Below, in pieces: positions 24,346 through 32,802 of a stretch of DNA of 64,000 bases. The position numbers and the translations under genes are program-made. The stretch is taken from the NCBI GenBank assembly GCA_947452455.1, contig CANGBX010000004.1, positions 1-64,000 of the forward strand, in the 5' to 3' direction. Source of the DNA: Beijerinckiaceae bacterium. Lineage in GTDB: Bacteria; Pseudomonadota; Alphaproteobacteria; Rhizobiales; Beijerinckiaceae. The stretch's first letter is position 1. The number at the start of each line of letters is the position of its first letter. Under the pieces are notes generated by a model, which was given only the letters and a program-made list of their open reading frames with translations, was not told where the DNA came from and did no database searches.

Positions 24346-25242
24346 ATGTATCTTCTGGGCGAATCCCATCCCTCAGCCCCGGCGGGGCATCGCTTTCGCG
24401 ACATGGTGCGCAAAGGTGAAATTCTCGGTATTCCCGGCGCGCATAATGGCTTGTGCTCATTGCAGGCCAAGCGGGCTGGCTTCAAAGCCGTCTATCTCTC
24501 GGGCGCAGCCGTTTCAGCATCCATGGGCCTGCCTGATCTTGGCATTCTCACCATCGAAGATATGGCGTTTTACATTCGCCAAGTCTCGCGCGCGTCCGGC
24601 CTGCCTGTGCTTGTGGACGGCGACACCGGCTATGGCGAAGCGCTCAATGTGATGAATATGGTGCGCTGCTTTGAAGATGCCGGCGCTGGCGCGGTGCATC
24701 TCGAAGATCAGATTTTGCCTAAAAAATGCGGCCATTTGAGCGACAAGAAACTTGCCAGCAAAGATGATATGGCTGCCAAAGTAGCGGCGGCCGCGCGTGC
24801 ACGCCGCCATCTTTACATTATTGCCCGCACGGATGCGGCTGCCAGTGAAGGATTGGATGGTGCGGTTGAGCGCGCCAAAGCCTACATCGCCGCAGGTGCT
24901 GATGCGATTTTCCCTGAAGCACTGACCGATGAAAGCATGTTCCGCGAATTCGCGCGCCGTATTGATGCGCCGCTTCTCGCCAATATGACGGAATTTGGCC
25001 GCACGCCCTTCTTTACCAAAGAGCAATTCCGCGAGATGGGCTATCAAATGGTCATTTGGCCGGTAAGCTCTCTGCGCATCTCTGCAAAGGCCTCGGAATC
25101 GATCTATGCGACAATCCGCGACAAGGGCTCAACAGAAACCTTGCTGCCGCAAATGCAAACACGCGCGGAACTTTATGATCTGATCGGCTATCATGATTTT
25201 GAATCTCTGGACCAATCGATTGCCAAATCGATTATTCCCTGA
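24346..25242 (+). CDS. Isocitrate lyase/PEP mutase family lyase, methylisocitrate-lyase-like (PrpB-like)
   Basis: This 298-residue protein is close to PrpB throughout. It has LVDGDTGYGEALNV near 85-98, LEDQILPKKCGHLSDKKLAS near 122-141 with the catalytic Lys-Lys-Cys-Gly-His, ARTDAAASEGLDGAV, FPEALT and a LLANMTEFGRTP loop. PrpB cleaves 2-methylisocitrate to pyruvate and succinate. Because it follows an extradiol dioxygenase-like gene rather than prpC, it may cleave another substituted 2-hydroxy diacid. The catalytic residues for retro-aldol lyase activity are all present. A terminator follows directly. GGAA before the ATG is weak. Confidence 0.92.
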   Translation: MYLLGESHPSAPAGHRFRDMVRKGEILGIPGAHNGLCSLQAKRAGFKAVYLSGAAVSASMGLPDLGILTIEDMAFYIRQVSRASGLPVLVDGDTGYGEALNVMNMVRCFEDAGAGAVHLEDQILPKKCGHLSDKKLASKDDMAAKVAAAARARRHLYIIARTDAAASEGLDGAVERAKAYIAAGADAIFPEALTDESMFREFARRIDAPLLANMTEFGRTPFFTKEQFREMGYQMVIWPVSSLRISAKASESIYATIRDKGSTETLLPQMQTRAELYDLIGYHDFESLDQSIAKSIIP

Positions 25243-25272
25243 GGATCTTTTCGGCTCAACTTCAGACAAAGA

Positions 25273-25298
25273 AAAGCCCGGCTATGCCGGGCTTTTTT
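25273..25298. terminator. Rho-independent terminator after the PrpB-like gene, usable in both directions
   Basis: AAAGCCCGGC (25273-25282) pairs perfectly with GCCGGGCTTT (25286-25295) over a TAT loop, and the stem is followed by more T residues (25293-25298). On the minus strand the preceding A-run becomes a U-tract, so it also ends the exporter operon, whose stop codon lies in the T-run. Confidence 0.95.
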
Positions 25299-28200
25299 AT
25301 TGTCCCTCTGAAATGCCTTCGCGTGCTGTTTTGTTGAAGACAAAGCGACCGAAGGCGAGGCCGATAGCACATACCAAAGCCACCAGCACAAAAGCGACAA
25401 GGCCCGTCTCAGCAGAAACAGACAGCTGTGTCGGCAGATAATTCATGACCGTCTGTAATTGGCGCATATCCCAAACAACTTTGGTAATCCCAAAGCCAAC
25501 CGCCAGACTGACCAGCGCACCAATAACAAAGCCGACCAATGATGGCCCAATCACATTGGGCAGGAAGAAACGCACGACAGCACCAGGGCCTGCACCACGA
25601 ATGCGCAAGAGGCCGAGCGTGCGACGATCCTCGACATAATTGGCGTAGGCCACAGCGAAAATGCCGATGAAGGCCAATATCAAACCGCCAAACAGATAGA
25701 TCTGCACATTCTGACGGGCGAGAAAGATGAACATATCCGAGCCGAGTCGTGCGATTTCGGTCTGGGCGTCGCGCAAATCAAGCGGCTGCACACCAATCAC
25801 TTCTGATACGCGCTGACGCAAAGCATCCGACGATGTGCCAGGCTTGGCAACAATCATCAGAACAACGCGCGGCAGCAGAATATCAAGATTGTCGAAATGA
25901 GGATTGGTGGCCGAAGCGACAAGATAGGGACTCGAAGAGAAGAGATGGTTGAGATAGTCCACGCGTGCGCTGATAAAGCCCTCACGATCATTGACAGTCT
26001 TCAGAGGCAGACCCGGCAGGAAGCGAAGCGAGCCGCCAAATGGTGCGCGCTCCATTTGCTGCGCAACATTGCGACCAATAGGCATAGGTCCACCTATGGC
26101 GCGCTTGTAGAATTTGGTCACCGATGATGAAGCCAAGATTTCATCGCGTGGCAGACGTGCGATCAGCGGATCGAAATTCTCGCTCTCGCCCAATCCTTGC
26201 TCTGCATGAACGGCAGCCCGATAGGCCATCGCATCGCCCAAAAGATAGATAGGCAGGCCGGAGAAACCACGGTCGGGCATATAAACGCCTTCCGTAATTC
26301 CCTCGACCATATAATCAACGCTTTGGACGCCCGCCTGTCCCTTGAGCTTTTCGATCAACGGCAAGAGCCGTTCATTCAAAACGGCCAGGCGCTGTTTCAT
26401 GCCGCCGCGTGATTGCGCTTCAGCAGGCATGAGATCAAGCGCATTCAGCGTGACTTGCAAATCAGAGCCGAGCTGCGCACGCGCACCTCGCTCGGTCTTA
26501 TTATCAAAGACCGCCGTCATGACCGTGGGATACAGCGCCAACGTCGACAGCATGGCAACAATAAGCAGGAAGGACGCCGCACGATGGCGACGGATGCCCA
26601 TGTGCTTGAGGGAGGCGACACGCAAAGGTCCGGCCAGCAGATAAGTTGCCGGTGCCATCAGCTTCGACATCACACTTTCACGCGAGGCAATGAGGCTCAC
26701 AAAACCGTAAACCAGCAGCGGAAAGGCGATAAAATCAAGCGCGCGATCAGCCTCGAATATCCAAGGACCGGCGATCACATCACTCAGCGACCAGCTGCCA
26801 ATCCAACCCGCCAGTTTGACGAGACCAATCACCAGAGCGAGCGCCTGCAAAAAACCGAAACGTGTTGATGAAGCGCGCGCTTCAAAAGTCGCAACACGCC
26901 TTGAGGCTTCGAGCGGCGACACGCGCGAGGCTTCACGCACAAGCCGCCAACCGCTCATCAGGGCAATGATAATCCCGATGATCAGAAAAGCGCCGAGATA
27001 AAGAGGCTCTTGAATTTTGAGCGCAAGCTCAAGTGTCGGAAGGCGACCCATGTAAAGCCACATGGGTAGAACGGAACCCAGAACCGCGCCTAACAGACCG
27101 CCAAAAACACCCCCCGCACCAATGGCGGTGAGAAGCGTGCGCGCAATATCCGAGCTCTTCACGCCGCGCAGACGCAACAACCCGAGCTTGCGCCGCTCAT
27201 TGAGCAAAAGGAGGCTGGCGAGATTGCCCAATAAAATGCCTGCAATAATCAAAAGCGGCAGCGAGACGAGCAATGCAATGAGCGCAATCTTGCGGGCGAT
27301 ATCGGCCATGCGGATGAACATGGCGCCAAGATTATGATCAACCGCCGCGCTTTGCGTCATGTCCTGCACATCATCCGTGATGAGCGAACCAGTGCGCACA
27401 ATCCTCGTCAGCGAGCCATCAATATCCCAACCGGAGACGAGCTTGTCGCGATTGATGCGCGCCAGATGAATGACTTCAGGAAAATATTTGCCCGGATCGC
27501 CATGCACATCAGCATGATCATGAACATGAATGATGCCGCGTGAAATGGCATCGAAATCGTCCAGTCTTTTGAAATTATATGGCGTGACAAGAATGAGCCC
27601 GAGCTCGGGCACAAGAGTGGGCGACGATGTTTGCTCCATATACCAACGATTGATCTCGTTGGAATCAACCCGGATCACACGCTCAATGGGCGTCTCGACA
27701 ATAATGTAGCCCTTCTTTTTATGGCTATGGGCATGGCTATGGCCTGCTTCGCCACCATGGGCATCATCAGCCTCGTGGTGATGATCATCATCATCTTCAT
27801 CCGCGAGATCTTTACGATCAACAACGAGACGGAACTGCTTCTTATTTTGCAAACGCAGATAAGCGTCCCCCATCTGCGCTTTTGAACCCACAAGAACCAA
27901 AACGGCCGCATTGCCCGAGGGGCGAATATCAGGCGGCAACATGGATGGGTCGGTCGGCGACAAGAATGACACCCAAGGCGAGCGAATTTGTTCACCGTCA
28001 ATCTCGGGCTTGGTCGTGTAGGGGAGAATGGTGCGCAGGAAATAGAGACGCTGCGTCTGCGTCACGCCCTCAACCTTGGCAAGCGCCTCTGATAATTTCG
28101 CTGAAAGACCGATTTCAGCTGTCTGATAGACTGAAATATCCCACGGCACGCGCTCAATCTGATCAGCTACATAACGCTGCATGGCATGACGCGATGTCAC

Positions 28201-28302
28201 CGTGATCGCAGCAAGCAAAAAGACGATGAGGCCCGTCACCAGCGCGAAGACGGCGAAGGGGCGACGACCAAGAACGGCGTGAAGGAGGCGAGCTGGCGAC
28301 AT
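25297..28302 (-). CDS. FtsX-like ABC exporter permease with His/Asp-rich periplasmic loop
   Basis: With the ATG at 28302 the protein has 1001 residues. There is an N-terminal membrane helix (about 16-38), then a large periplasmic domain, a first FtsX block (about residues 340-450), another periplasmic domain and a second FtsX block near 870-990. The pattern is of MacB/LolC/ABC3-type permeases with two FtsX repeats. In the first periplasmic domain lies a 27-residue insert (about 168-194) with eight histidines and many Asp/Glu residues, for example DEDDDDHHHEADDAHGG. This suggests metal binding. The gene starts one base after the ATPase stop. A TTG start 18 bases upstream is possible. Confidence 0.92.
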   Translation of the reverse strand: MSPARLLHAVLGRRPFAVFALVTGLIVFLLAAITVTSRHAMQRYVADQIERVPWDISVYQTAEIGLSAKLSEALAKVEGVTQTQRLYFLRTILPYTTKPEIDGEQIRSPWVSFLSPTDPSMLPPDIRPSGNAAVLVLVGSKAQMGDAYLRLQNKKQFRLVVDRKDLADEDDDDHHHEADDAHGGEAGHSHAHSHKKKGYIIVETPIERVIRVDSNEINRWYMEQTSSPTLVPELGLILVTPYNFKRLDDFDAISRGIIHVHDHADVHGDPGKYFPEVIHLARINRDKLVSGWDIDGSLTRIVRTGSLITDDVQDMTQSAAVDHNLGAMFIRMADIARKIALIALLVSLPLLIIAGILLGNLASLLLLNERRKLGLLRLRGVKSSDIARTLLTAIGAGGVFGGLLGAVLGSVLPMWLYMGRLPTLELALKIQEPLYLGAFLIIGIIIALMSGWRLVREASRVSPLEASRRVATFEARASSTRFGFLQALALVIGLVKLAGWIGSWSLSDVIAGPWIFEADRALDFIAFPLLVYGFVSLIASRESVMSKLMAPATYLLAGPLRVASLKHMGIRRHRAASFLLIVAMLSTLALYPTVMTAVFDNKTERGARAQLGSDLQVTLNALDLMPAEAQSRGGMKQRLAVLNERLLPLIEKLKGQAGVQSVDYMVEGITEGVYMPDRGFSGLPIYLLGDAMAYRAAVHAEQGLGESENFDPLIARLPRDEILASSSVTKFYKRAIGGPMPIGRNVAQQMERAPFGGSLRFLPGLPLKTVNDREGFISARVDYLNHLFSSSPYLVASATNPHFDNLDILLPRVVLMIVAKPGTSSDALRQRVSEVIGVQPLDLRDAQTEIARLGSDMFIFLARQNVQIYLFGGLILAFIGIFAVAYANYVEDRRTLGLLRIRGAGPGAVVRFFLPNVIGPSLVGFVIGALVSLAVGFGITKVVWDMRQLQTVMNYLPTQLSVSAETGLVAFVLVALVCAIGLAFGRFVFNKTAREGISEGQ

Positions 28303-28303
28303 G

Positions 28304-28996
28304 TTACGACACGCGCTCAATCACGCCGTCACGCATGTAACAGACGCGCGGAAAAATCTCGACGACTTTGGGGTCATGCGAGGCGACAATCACCGTCTTG
28401 TTCTTTTGTGCCGCTAGATCGATCAGAATATTTGTAATGATCTTGGCATTATGGCTATCGAGATTGCCGGTTGGCTCATCTGCCAGAATGATCGGCGGAT
28501 CATTGACCAGCGCCAAACAGACGGCCACGCGCTGCTGCTCACCACCTGACAATTCTTCCGGCCGCTTAAATCCTTTGGCTTTGAGCCCGACGCTGTCGAG
28601 CAGGCTTTCGGCGCGGTGCTTGCGTTCTTCTTCCGGCAGACCTGCCATCAGCATCGGCAATTCAAGATTTTCAAAAGCCGAAAGGCTCGGAATGAGGTTG
28701 AAAAACTGGAAGACGAAACCAATTTTTTGGAGACGATAATCTTCCAGCTGGCGCTCATTCATCTCGCCGACATTCACACCACCGGCAAAGACGCCCCCTT
28801 TGGTGGGACGGTCCATGCCGCCCAGCAGATTGAGAATGGTCGACTTGCCACAGCCCGATGGCCCCATCAGCGCAACCGCTTCTCCGGGGCTCACGCTCCA
28901 TGAGAGATTTTCCAAAGCGGTGACACGCTGCGCAGTGGTCTCATAATATTTAGAAACAGACACCAACCGAACGCTGGCTTGTTGTTCTTGCGTCAT
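28304..28996 (-). CDS. ABC exporter ATP-binding protein (MacB/LolD type)
   Basis: From the ATG at 28996 the protein has 230 residues. Walker A is GPSGCGKST near residue 46, followed by the LolD-type FVFQFFNLIPSLSA, the signature LSGGEQQRVA near 144, Walker B IILADEPTGNLD near 164 and an ASHD H-loop. This is the MacB/LolD/FtsE class, which works with FtsX-like permeases to export proteins, lipoproteins or small molecules across the cell envelope. It lies 13 bases after the second secreted paralogue and 1 base before the giant permease. An upstream extension to 29113 overlaps the previous gene and was rejected. Confidence 0.94.
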   Translation of the reverse strand: MTQEQQASVRLVSVSKYYETTAQRVTALENLSWSVSPGEAVALMGPSGCGKSTILNLLGGMDRPTKGGVFAGGVNVGEMNERQLEDYRLQKIGFVFQFFNLIPSLSAFENLELPMLMAGLPEEERKHRAESLLDSVGLKAKGFKRPEELSGGEQQRVAVCLALVNDPPIILADEPTGNLDSHNAKIITNILIDLAAQKNKTVIVASHDPKVVEIFPRVCYMRDGVIERVS

Positions 28997-29009
28997 GACT
29001 CTCGTCCCA

Positions 29010-30818
29010 TCAGGGCTTGAAATATTCGTAAGTGCCGCCGTTGATCTTATTCGCCCATTGCGTCCAATAAGCTCCCGGGTTGCGGGCGTAGTCCTCATAT
29101 TTTCCGGGCGCATTAATGCCCGGAAGGGCTGGAATATAATCGCGGCGCAAGATCACATCGGGATTGCCATAGCGAGAGGCAAGCGCCCGCACACCAACAT
29201 CATTCAGCGCGGAAAGCCCGCCATGCTCAACAAGGGTTGCCCATTGATCAAGATCGCGCAAACGCAGCTGATAGGTTGGCAAAAGATTGTGCTGATGCAT
29301 CGAATGTCCGCGCGGCACATTATGCTTGATCGCGAATTCATTCGTCTCTTTTGACCATTCACGCGTGTCATTGGGGCCCTGCGCTGCTTCGGCGCCAAAG
29401 GCCCAGTGAATCACGCCAGCCGCATTGCGCTCCGACAGATTATTACCTTCGAGCACTTCACCCGGATGTTTGAAATATTTCGGATTGGTGCCCATGCCAG
29501 CTTCAAACAGCCACCAATAGCCGGGCTTTGGCGCATAGGGCCATTGCAGATCTTGGGTACCTGGATAATTTTGAAACAGCTTCAACCCTTCGCCATAAAG
29601 ACCACCGCCCTTGATCTCGGCGACCTTGCCGCTGCGGATTTTAACTTCAACGCGGGGATAGGTAGCCGCATGGCTGGATGTGGACGCGACCACACCATTC
29701 ACTTCCGGCAAAATTAAAGGCTGATAATTATCAATGACAGCCGGAAACTCGACGAGCGAGTAAGGGAAACGTCCAGAGGCTTGCGCCGGGAACATATAGA
29801 GATGGCCCTGATTATAAATGCCGGCGGCCCAGCTCTTGGCTTCTTTTTCTGACACATCATAACCAAAGGCTGTGCCTTCAGGATCGGTCACTTCAGCACG
29901 ATCGGCAAAACCAATGGGCTCGATGGTTTTGGTTTCAATCATACGCCAAACATCGGATGGGAAATCCGGCACCTGACTCATCAGATCATAAAGATCGAGA
30001 TAGGTGTAATTGCCGAGCAGCTTTTCGCCATGATGGCGCACGAATTTGCGCGTATTGGTGCGCCCGCCCGAGCGCCAGACAATCCAGTCAATCTCGGGAT
30101 GCTTGTCGAGCCAAGCGACCAAACGGTCCGGGACTTCCTTCACATAATCTTTGGCAAGCTTGGCATAATGGGCATTGTCATATTTTGGTGTCGGCCAAGT
30201 CGCTTCATAAAGCTCGCGATCCTGTTCGCGGATCCATTCGCGCCCCTTATCAGGGTCAGGCATAATGCCGGTGTAATTGAAAAAATATTCAAGCTCGCGC
30301 TGGCCATCGCCAATCGTATAAGTGCGAATGCCGGTGCGGAAATCGGCAAATTGCTCTTCACTCATCTCGAGCAAGTCCCAGACGGTGAGCACAGTTGTTT
30401 TGACACCGCGCTCTTCCATGGCGCGCTTGATCGCAGCCTGCACCATCATATTGGGGCGTGTATCGCGGATTTCACCCACGACGATCAGCAAATGCTTGCC
30501 CGCATCGACAAGGCCCAGCGGAGCACGGCCTTGGCTCTGGCGTGAAGCTGCACGCGCTGCTGGCATCAGCTGGTCAATCGTATCCGGCTTTTTCAAATAA
30601 GAGGGGAAGGCCGGCGGGGGCACAGGAGTTTTGGCGTCCGGACCAATCAATCCATATTCCTTACGCCGTGCAACCATGTCAGCGGGATCCCACGGCGCGT
30701 AGGATTGCTTGCGCTCGGCAATAGGCTGGCCTTTTTCTGAACGCGCTACATCAAAAGTGGCGAGTGTCGCCACAACACTGGCCGCAGCGAGGAGATGAAT
30801 GGCTTTCGGATTGATCAT
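29010..30818 (-). CDS. Secreted M29/NicX-like metalloenzyme paralogue (second of pair)
   Basis: From the ATG at 30818 (GGAG upstream) the protein has 602 residues with a signal peptide of about 28 residues. It is a full-length paralogue of the preceding gene, sharing TAFGYDVSEKEAK, GGGLYGEGLKLFQNYPGT and AGMGTNPKYFKHPGEV. The C-terminal half also resembles the M29/NicX fold of the protein at 61079: NPKY near residue 445, GVIHW near 473 and HQHN near 516 line up with NPKY, GCLHF and HTHQD there. Function unknown; a periplasmic metal-dependent hydrolase or oxygenase is inferred. The operon continues into an ABC exporter. Confidence 0.75.
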   Translation of the reverse strand: MINPKAIHLLAAASVVATLATFDVARSEKGQPIAERKQSYAPWDPADMVARRKEYGLIGPDAKTPVPPPAFPSYLKKPDTIDQLMPAARAASRQSQGRAPLGLVDAGKHLLIVVGEIRDTRPNMMVQAAIKRAMEERGVKTTVLTVWDLLEMSEEQFADFRTGIRTYTIGDGQRELEYFFNYTGIMPDPDKGREWIREQDRELYEATWPTPKYDNAHYAKLAKDYVKEVPDRLVAWLDKHPEIDWIVWRSGGRTNTRKFVRHHGEKLLGNYTYLDLYDLMSQVPDFPSDVWRMIETKTIEPIGFADRAEVTDPEGTAFGYDVSEKEAKSWAAGIYNQGHLYMFPAQASGRFPYSLVEFPAVIDNYQPLILPEVNGVVASTSSHAATYPRVEVKIRSGKVAEIKGGGLYGEGLKLFQNYPGTQDLQWPYAPKPGYWWLFEAGMGTNPKYFKHPGEVLEGNNLSERNAAGVIHWAFGAEAAQGPNDTREWSKETNEFAIKHNVPRGHSMHQHNLLPTYQLRLRDLDQWATLVEHGGLSALNDVGVRALASRYGNPDVILRRDYIPALPGINAPGKYEDYARNPGAYWTQWANKINGGTYEYFKP

Positions 30819-30832
30819 GGATTCAACTCCGC

Positions 30833-32635
30833 TCACGGTTTGAAATAAGCGTTCTTGCCATCTTCAATACTGGCCGCCCATTTGGTCCACCAAGCACCGG
30901 GATTGCGTGCATATTCATCATAGTTTCCGGGCGCATTGATGCCTGGAATTTCGGCTACATAATCGCGGTTCAACACGCGGTCAGGATTGCCATAGCGCGA
31001 GGCAAGCGCGCGCACATAAGTATCTTTCAACGATGTCAGACCGCCGTGCTCCAGCAGCGTAATCCATTGATCAAGATCGCGTACACGCACCTGATAGGTC
31101 GGCAGAAGATTGTGCTGGTGCATGGAATGGCCCTTGGGCACATTATGCTTGGTCGCAAAATCTTCCGTCTCTTGCGCCCATGGCCCGACAATATCCGGCC
31201 CCATCGCGACTTCTGCGCCAAACGCCCAGTGAATGACGCCAGCCACATTGCGTTCCGACAAATTATTGCCGTCGTTCACTTCACCCGGATGCTTGAAGTA
31301 TTTCGGATTGGTGCCCATGCCTGCTTCATAAAGCCACCAATAGCCGGGCTTTTTCTGCATCGGCCATGTCAGCTCTTTGGTGCCGGGATAATTTTGGAAG
31401 AGCTTCAGCCCTTCGCCATAAAGGCCGCCGCCATTCACATCCGAGATGAGGCCATCCTTCACACGCACTTCGATGCGCGGATAAGTGGCGGCATGGCTTG
31501 AGGTGGATGCAATAATGCCCTGCACTTCCGCTTGCACGGGGGCAATATAACGACCCTTCATCACCGGATATTCCACCATGGAATAGGGTGTGCGGCCCGT
31601 AGCCTGTGGCGGGAACATGTAAAGATGTCCCTGATTATAGACGCCCTCCGCCCAGCCCTTCGCGGCTTCTTCGCTGATGTCATAACCAAAGGCTGTGCCT
31701 TCGGGGTCGGTGACTTCCGCACGATCAACATGGCCCAGTGGCTCAATGGTTTTTGATTCCACCAAGCGCCAAACGTCCGCCGGGAAATCCGGCACCTGAC
31801 CCATCAGATCAAACAGATCGACATAGGTGTAATTGCCCAAAAATCTTTCGCCATGCTGCTTGAGCATTTTGCGCGTATTGGGGCGATTGCCGGAGCGCCA
31901 CACAATCCAGCTGATCTCTGGATGTTTATCGAGCCATTCATTCAAGCGTGCGGGAACGAGCTCGTTATAATCTTTGGCAATCTGCGAATAGCGCGGATTG
32001 TCATATTTTGGCGCGGCCCATGTCGCCTGATATAATTCGGGGTCTTGCTGGCGAACCCAATCGCGCCCCTTTGGCGGATCAGGCACAAAGCCGGTGAAGT
32101 TGAAGAAATATTCAAGCTCGCGCTGACCATCGGCAATTGTGTAAGTGCGAATGCCATTGCGATATTCGTAATATTCAGCCTCGGTGAGGCCGAGCAATTC
32201 CCACACGGTGAGGATAGTGGTTTTCACACCGCGCTCTTCCATCGCGCGCTTGATGGCTTCCTGCACCATCATATTGGGCTTGGAATCACGAACTTCGCCA
32301 ACAACAATCAGCAATTGCTTACCCGCTTCGACAAGACCAAGCGGCGTGCGCCCGCCTGTCTGGCGCGCTGCCGAGCGCGCAGACGGCATGAGTTTTTCAA
32401 TTGTGTCTGGCTTCTTCAGATAAGAGGGGAAAGCGGGTGCCGGAAACGGCGCCGTCGTGCCCGGACCGATCAACCCCTGCTCTTGCCGACGCTTGACCAT
32501 GTCAGCCGGATTCCAAGGCGCATAAAGCGCCTTGCGCTCGGCCAAAGGCTGGCTTTTGTCTGCCAGTGCAACGCCAGGCAAAACAAACAGGCCGGACATG
32601 AAAGCCGCCAAAAGGGCGCGCGGACGGGTGATCAT
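30833..32635 (-). CDS. Secreted M29/NicX-like metalloenzyme paralogue (first of pair)
   Basis: The 600-residue protein has a signal peptide (about 24 residues, ending VALA|DK). It is followed by SQPLAERKALYAPWNPADMV, shared almost residue for residue with the second paralogue. The N-terminal half has LLIVVGEVRDSKPNMMVQEA, and the C-terminal half carries AGMGTNPKYFKHPGEVNDG, GVIHWAFGAE and SMHQHNLLPTYQVR, where His and Asn/Asp residues could bind metal. No database family is recalled for the whole protein; the M29/NicX relation is inferred from the ordered motifs. GGAGGAGC lies 8 bases upstream of the ATG. The end of this gene overlaps an upstream in-frame ATG of the next. Confidence 0.75.
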   Translation of the reverse strand: MITRPRALLAAFMSGLFVLPGVALADKSQPLAERKALYAPWNPADMVKRRQEQGLIGPGTTAPFPAPAFPSYLKKPDTIEKLMPSARSAARQTGGRTPLGLVEAGKQLLIVVGEVRDSKPNMMVQEAIKRAMEERGVKTTILTVWELLGLTEAEYYEYRNGIRTYTIADGQRELEYFFNFTGFVPDPPKGRDWVRQQDPELYQATWAAPKYDNPRYSQIAKDYNELVPARLNEWLDKHPEISWIVWRSGNRPNTRKMLKQHGERFLGNYTYVDLFDLMGQVPDFPADVWRLVESKTIEPLGHVDRAEVTDPEGTAFGYDISEEAAKGWAEGVYNQGHLYMFPPQATGRTPYSMVEYPVMKGRYIAPVQAEVQGIIASTSSHAATYPRIEVRVKDGLISDVNGGGLYGEGLKLFQNYPGTKELTWPMQKKPGYWWLYEAGMGTNPKYFKHPGEVNDGNNLSERNVAGVIHWAFGAEVAMGPDIVGPWAQETEDFATKHNVPKGHSMHQHNLLPTYQVRVRDLDQWITLLEHGGLTSLKDTYVRALASRYGNPDRVLNRDYVAEIPGINAPGNYDEYARNPGAWWTKWAASIEDGKNAYFKP

Positions 32636-32802
32636 GACATGCTCCTCCCATAGATCCAGCGTCTCGAGGCGCTGTTTGATCCCGATTATAGCAAGCTTGA
32701 GCGCAGAGTCAGGCCCCTGTTTGCATTGCCAACCACGGCGAACGGCGATTAAATATGGAATGAGGCGTCTTCAAAAGAACGCCGGTCTGGGGAGTTGAGA
32801 CG

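Noticed and set aside
27727-27790. Low-complexity repeat or microsatellite in the exporter gene
   Set aside because: The His/Asp codons keep the reading frame and vary in the third position, so it is a coding insert rather than a slippage repeat.
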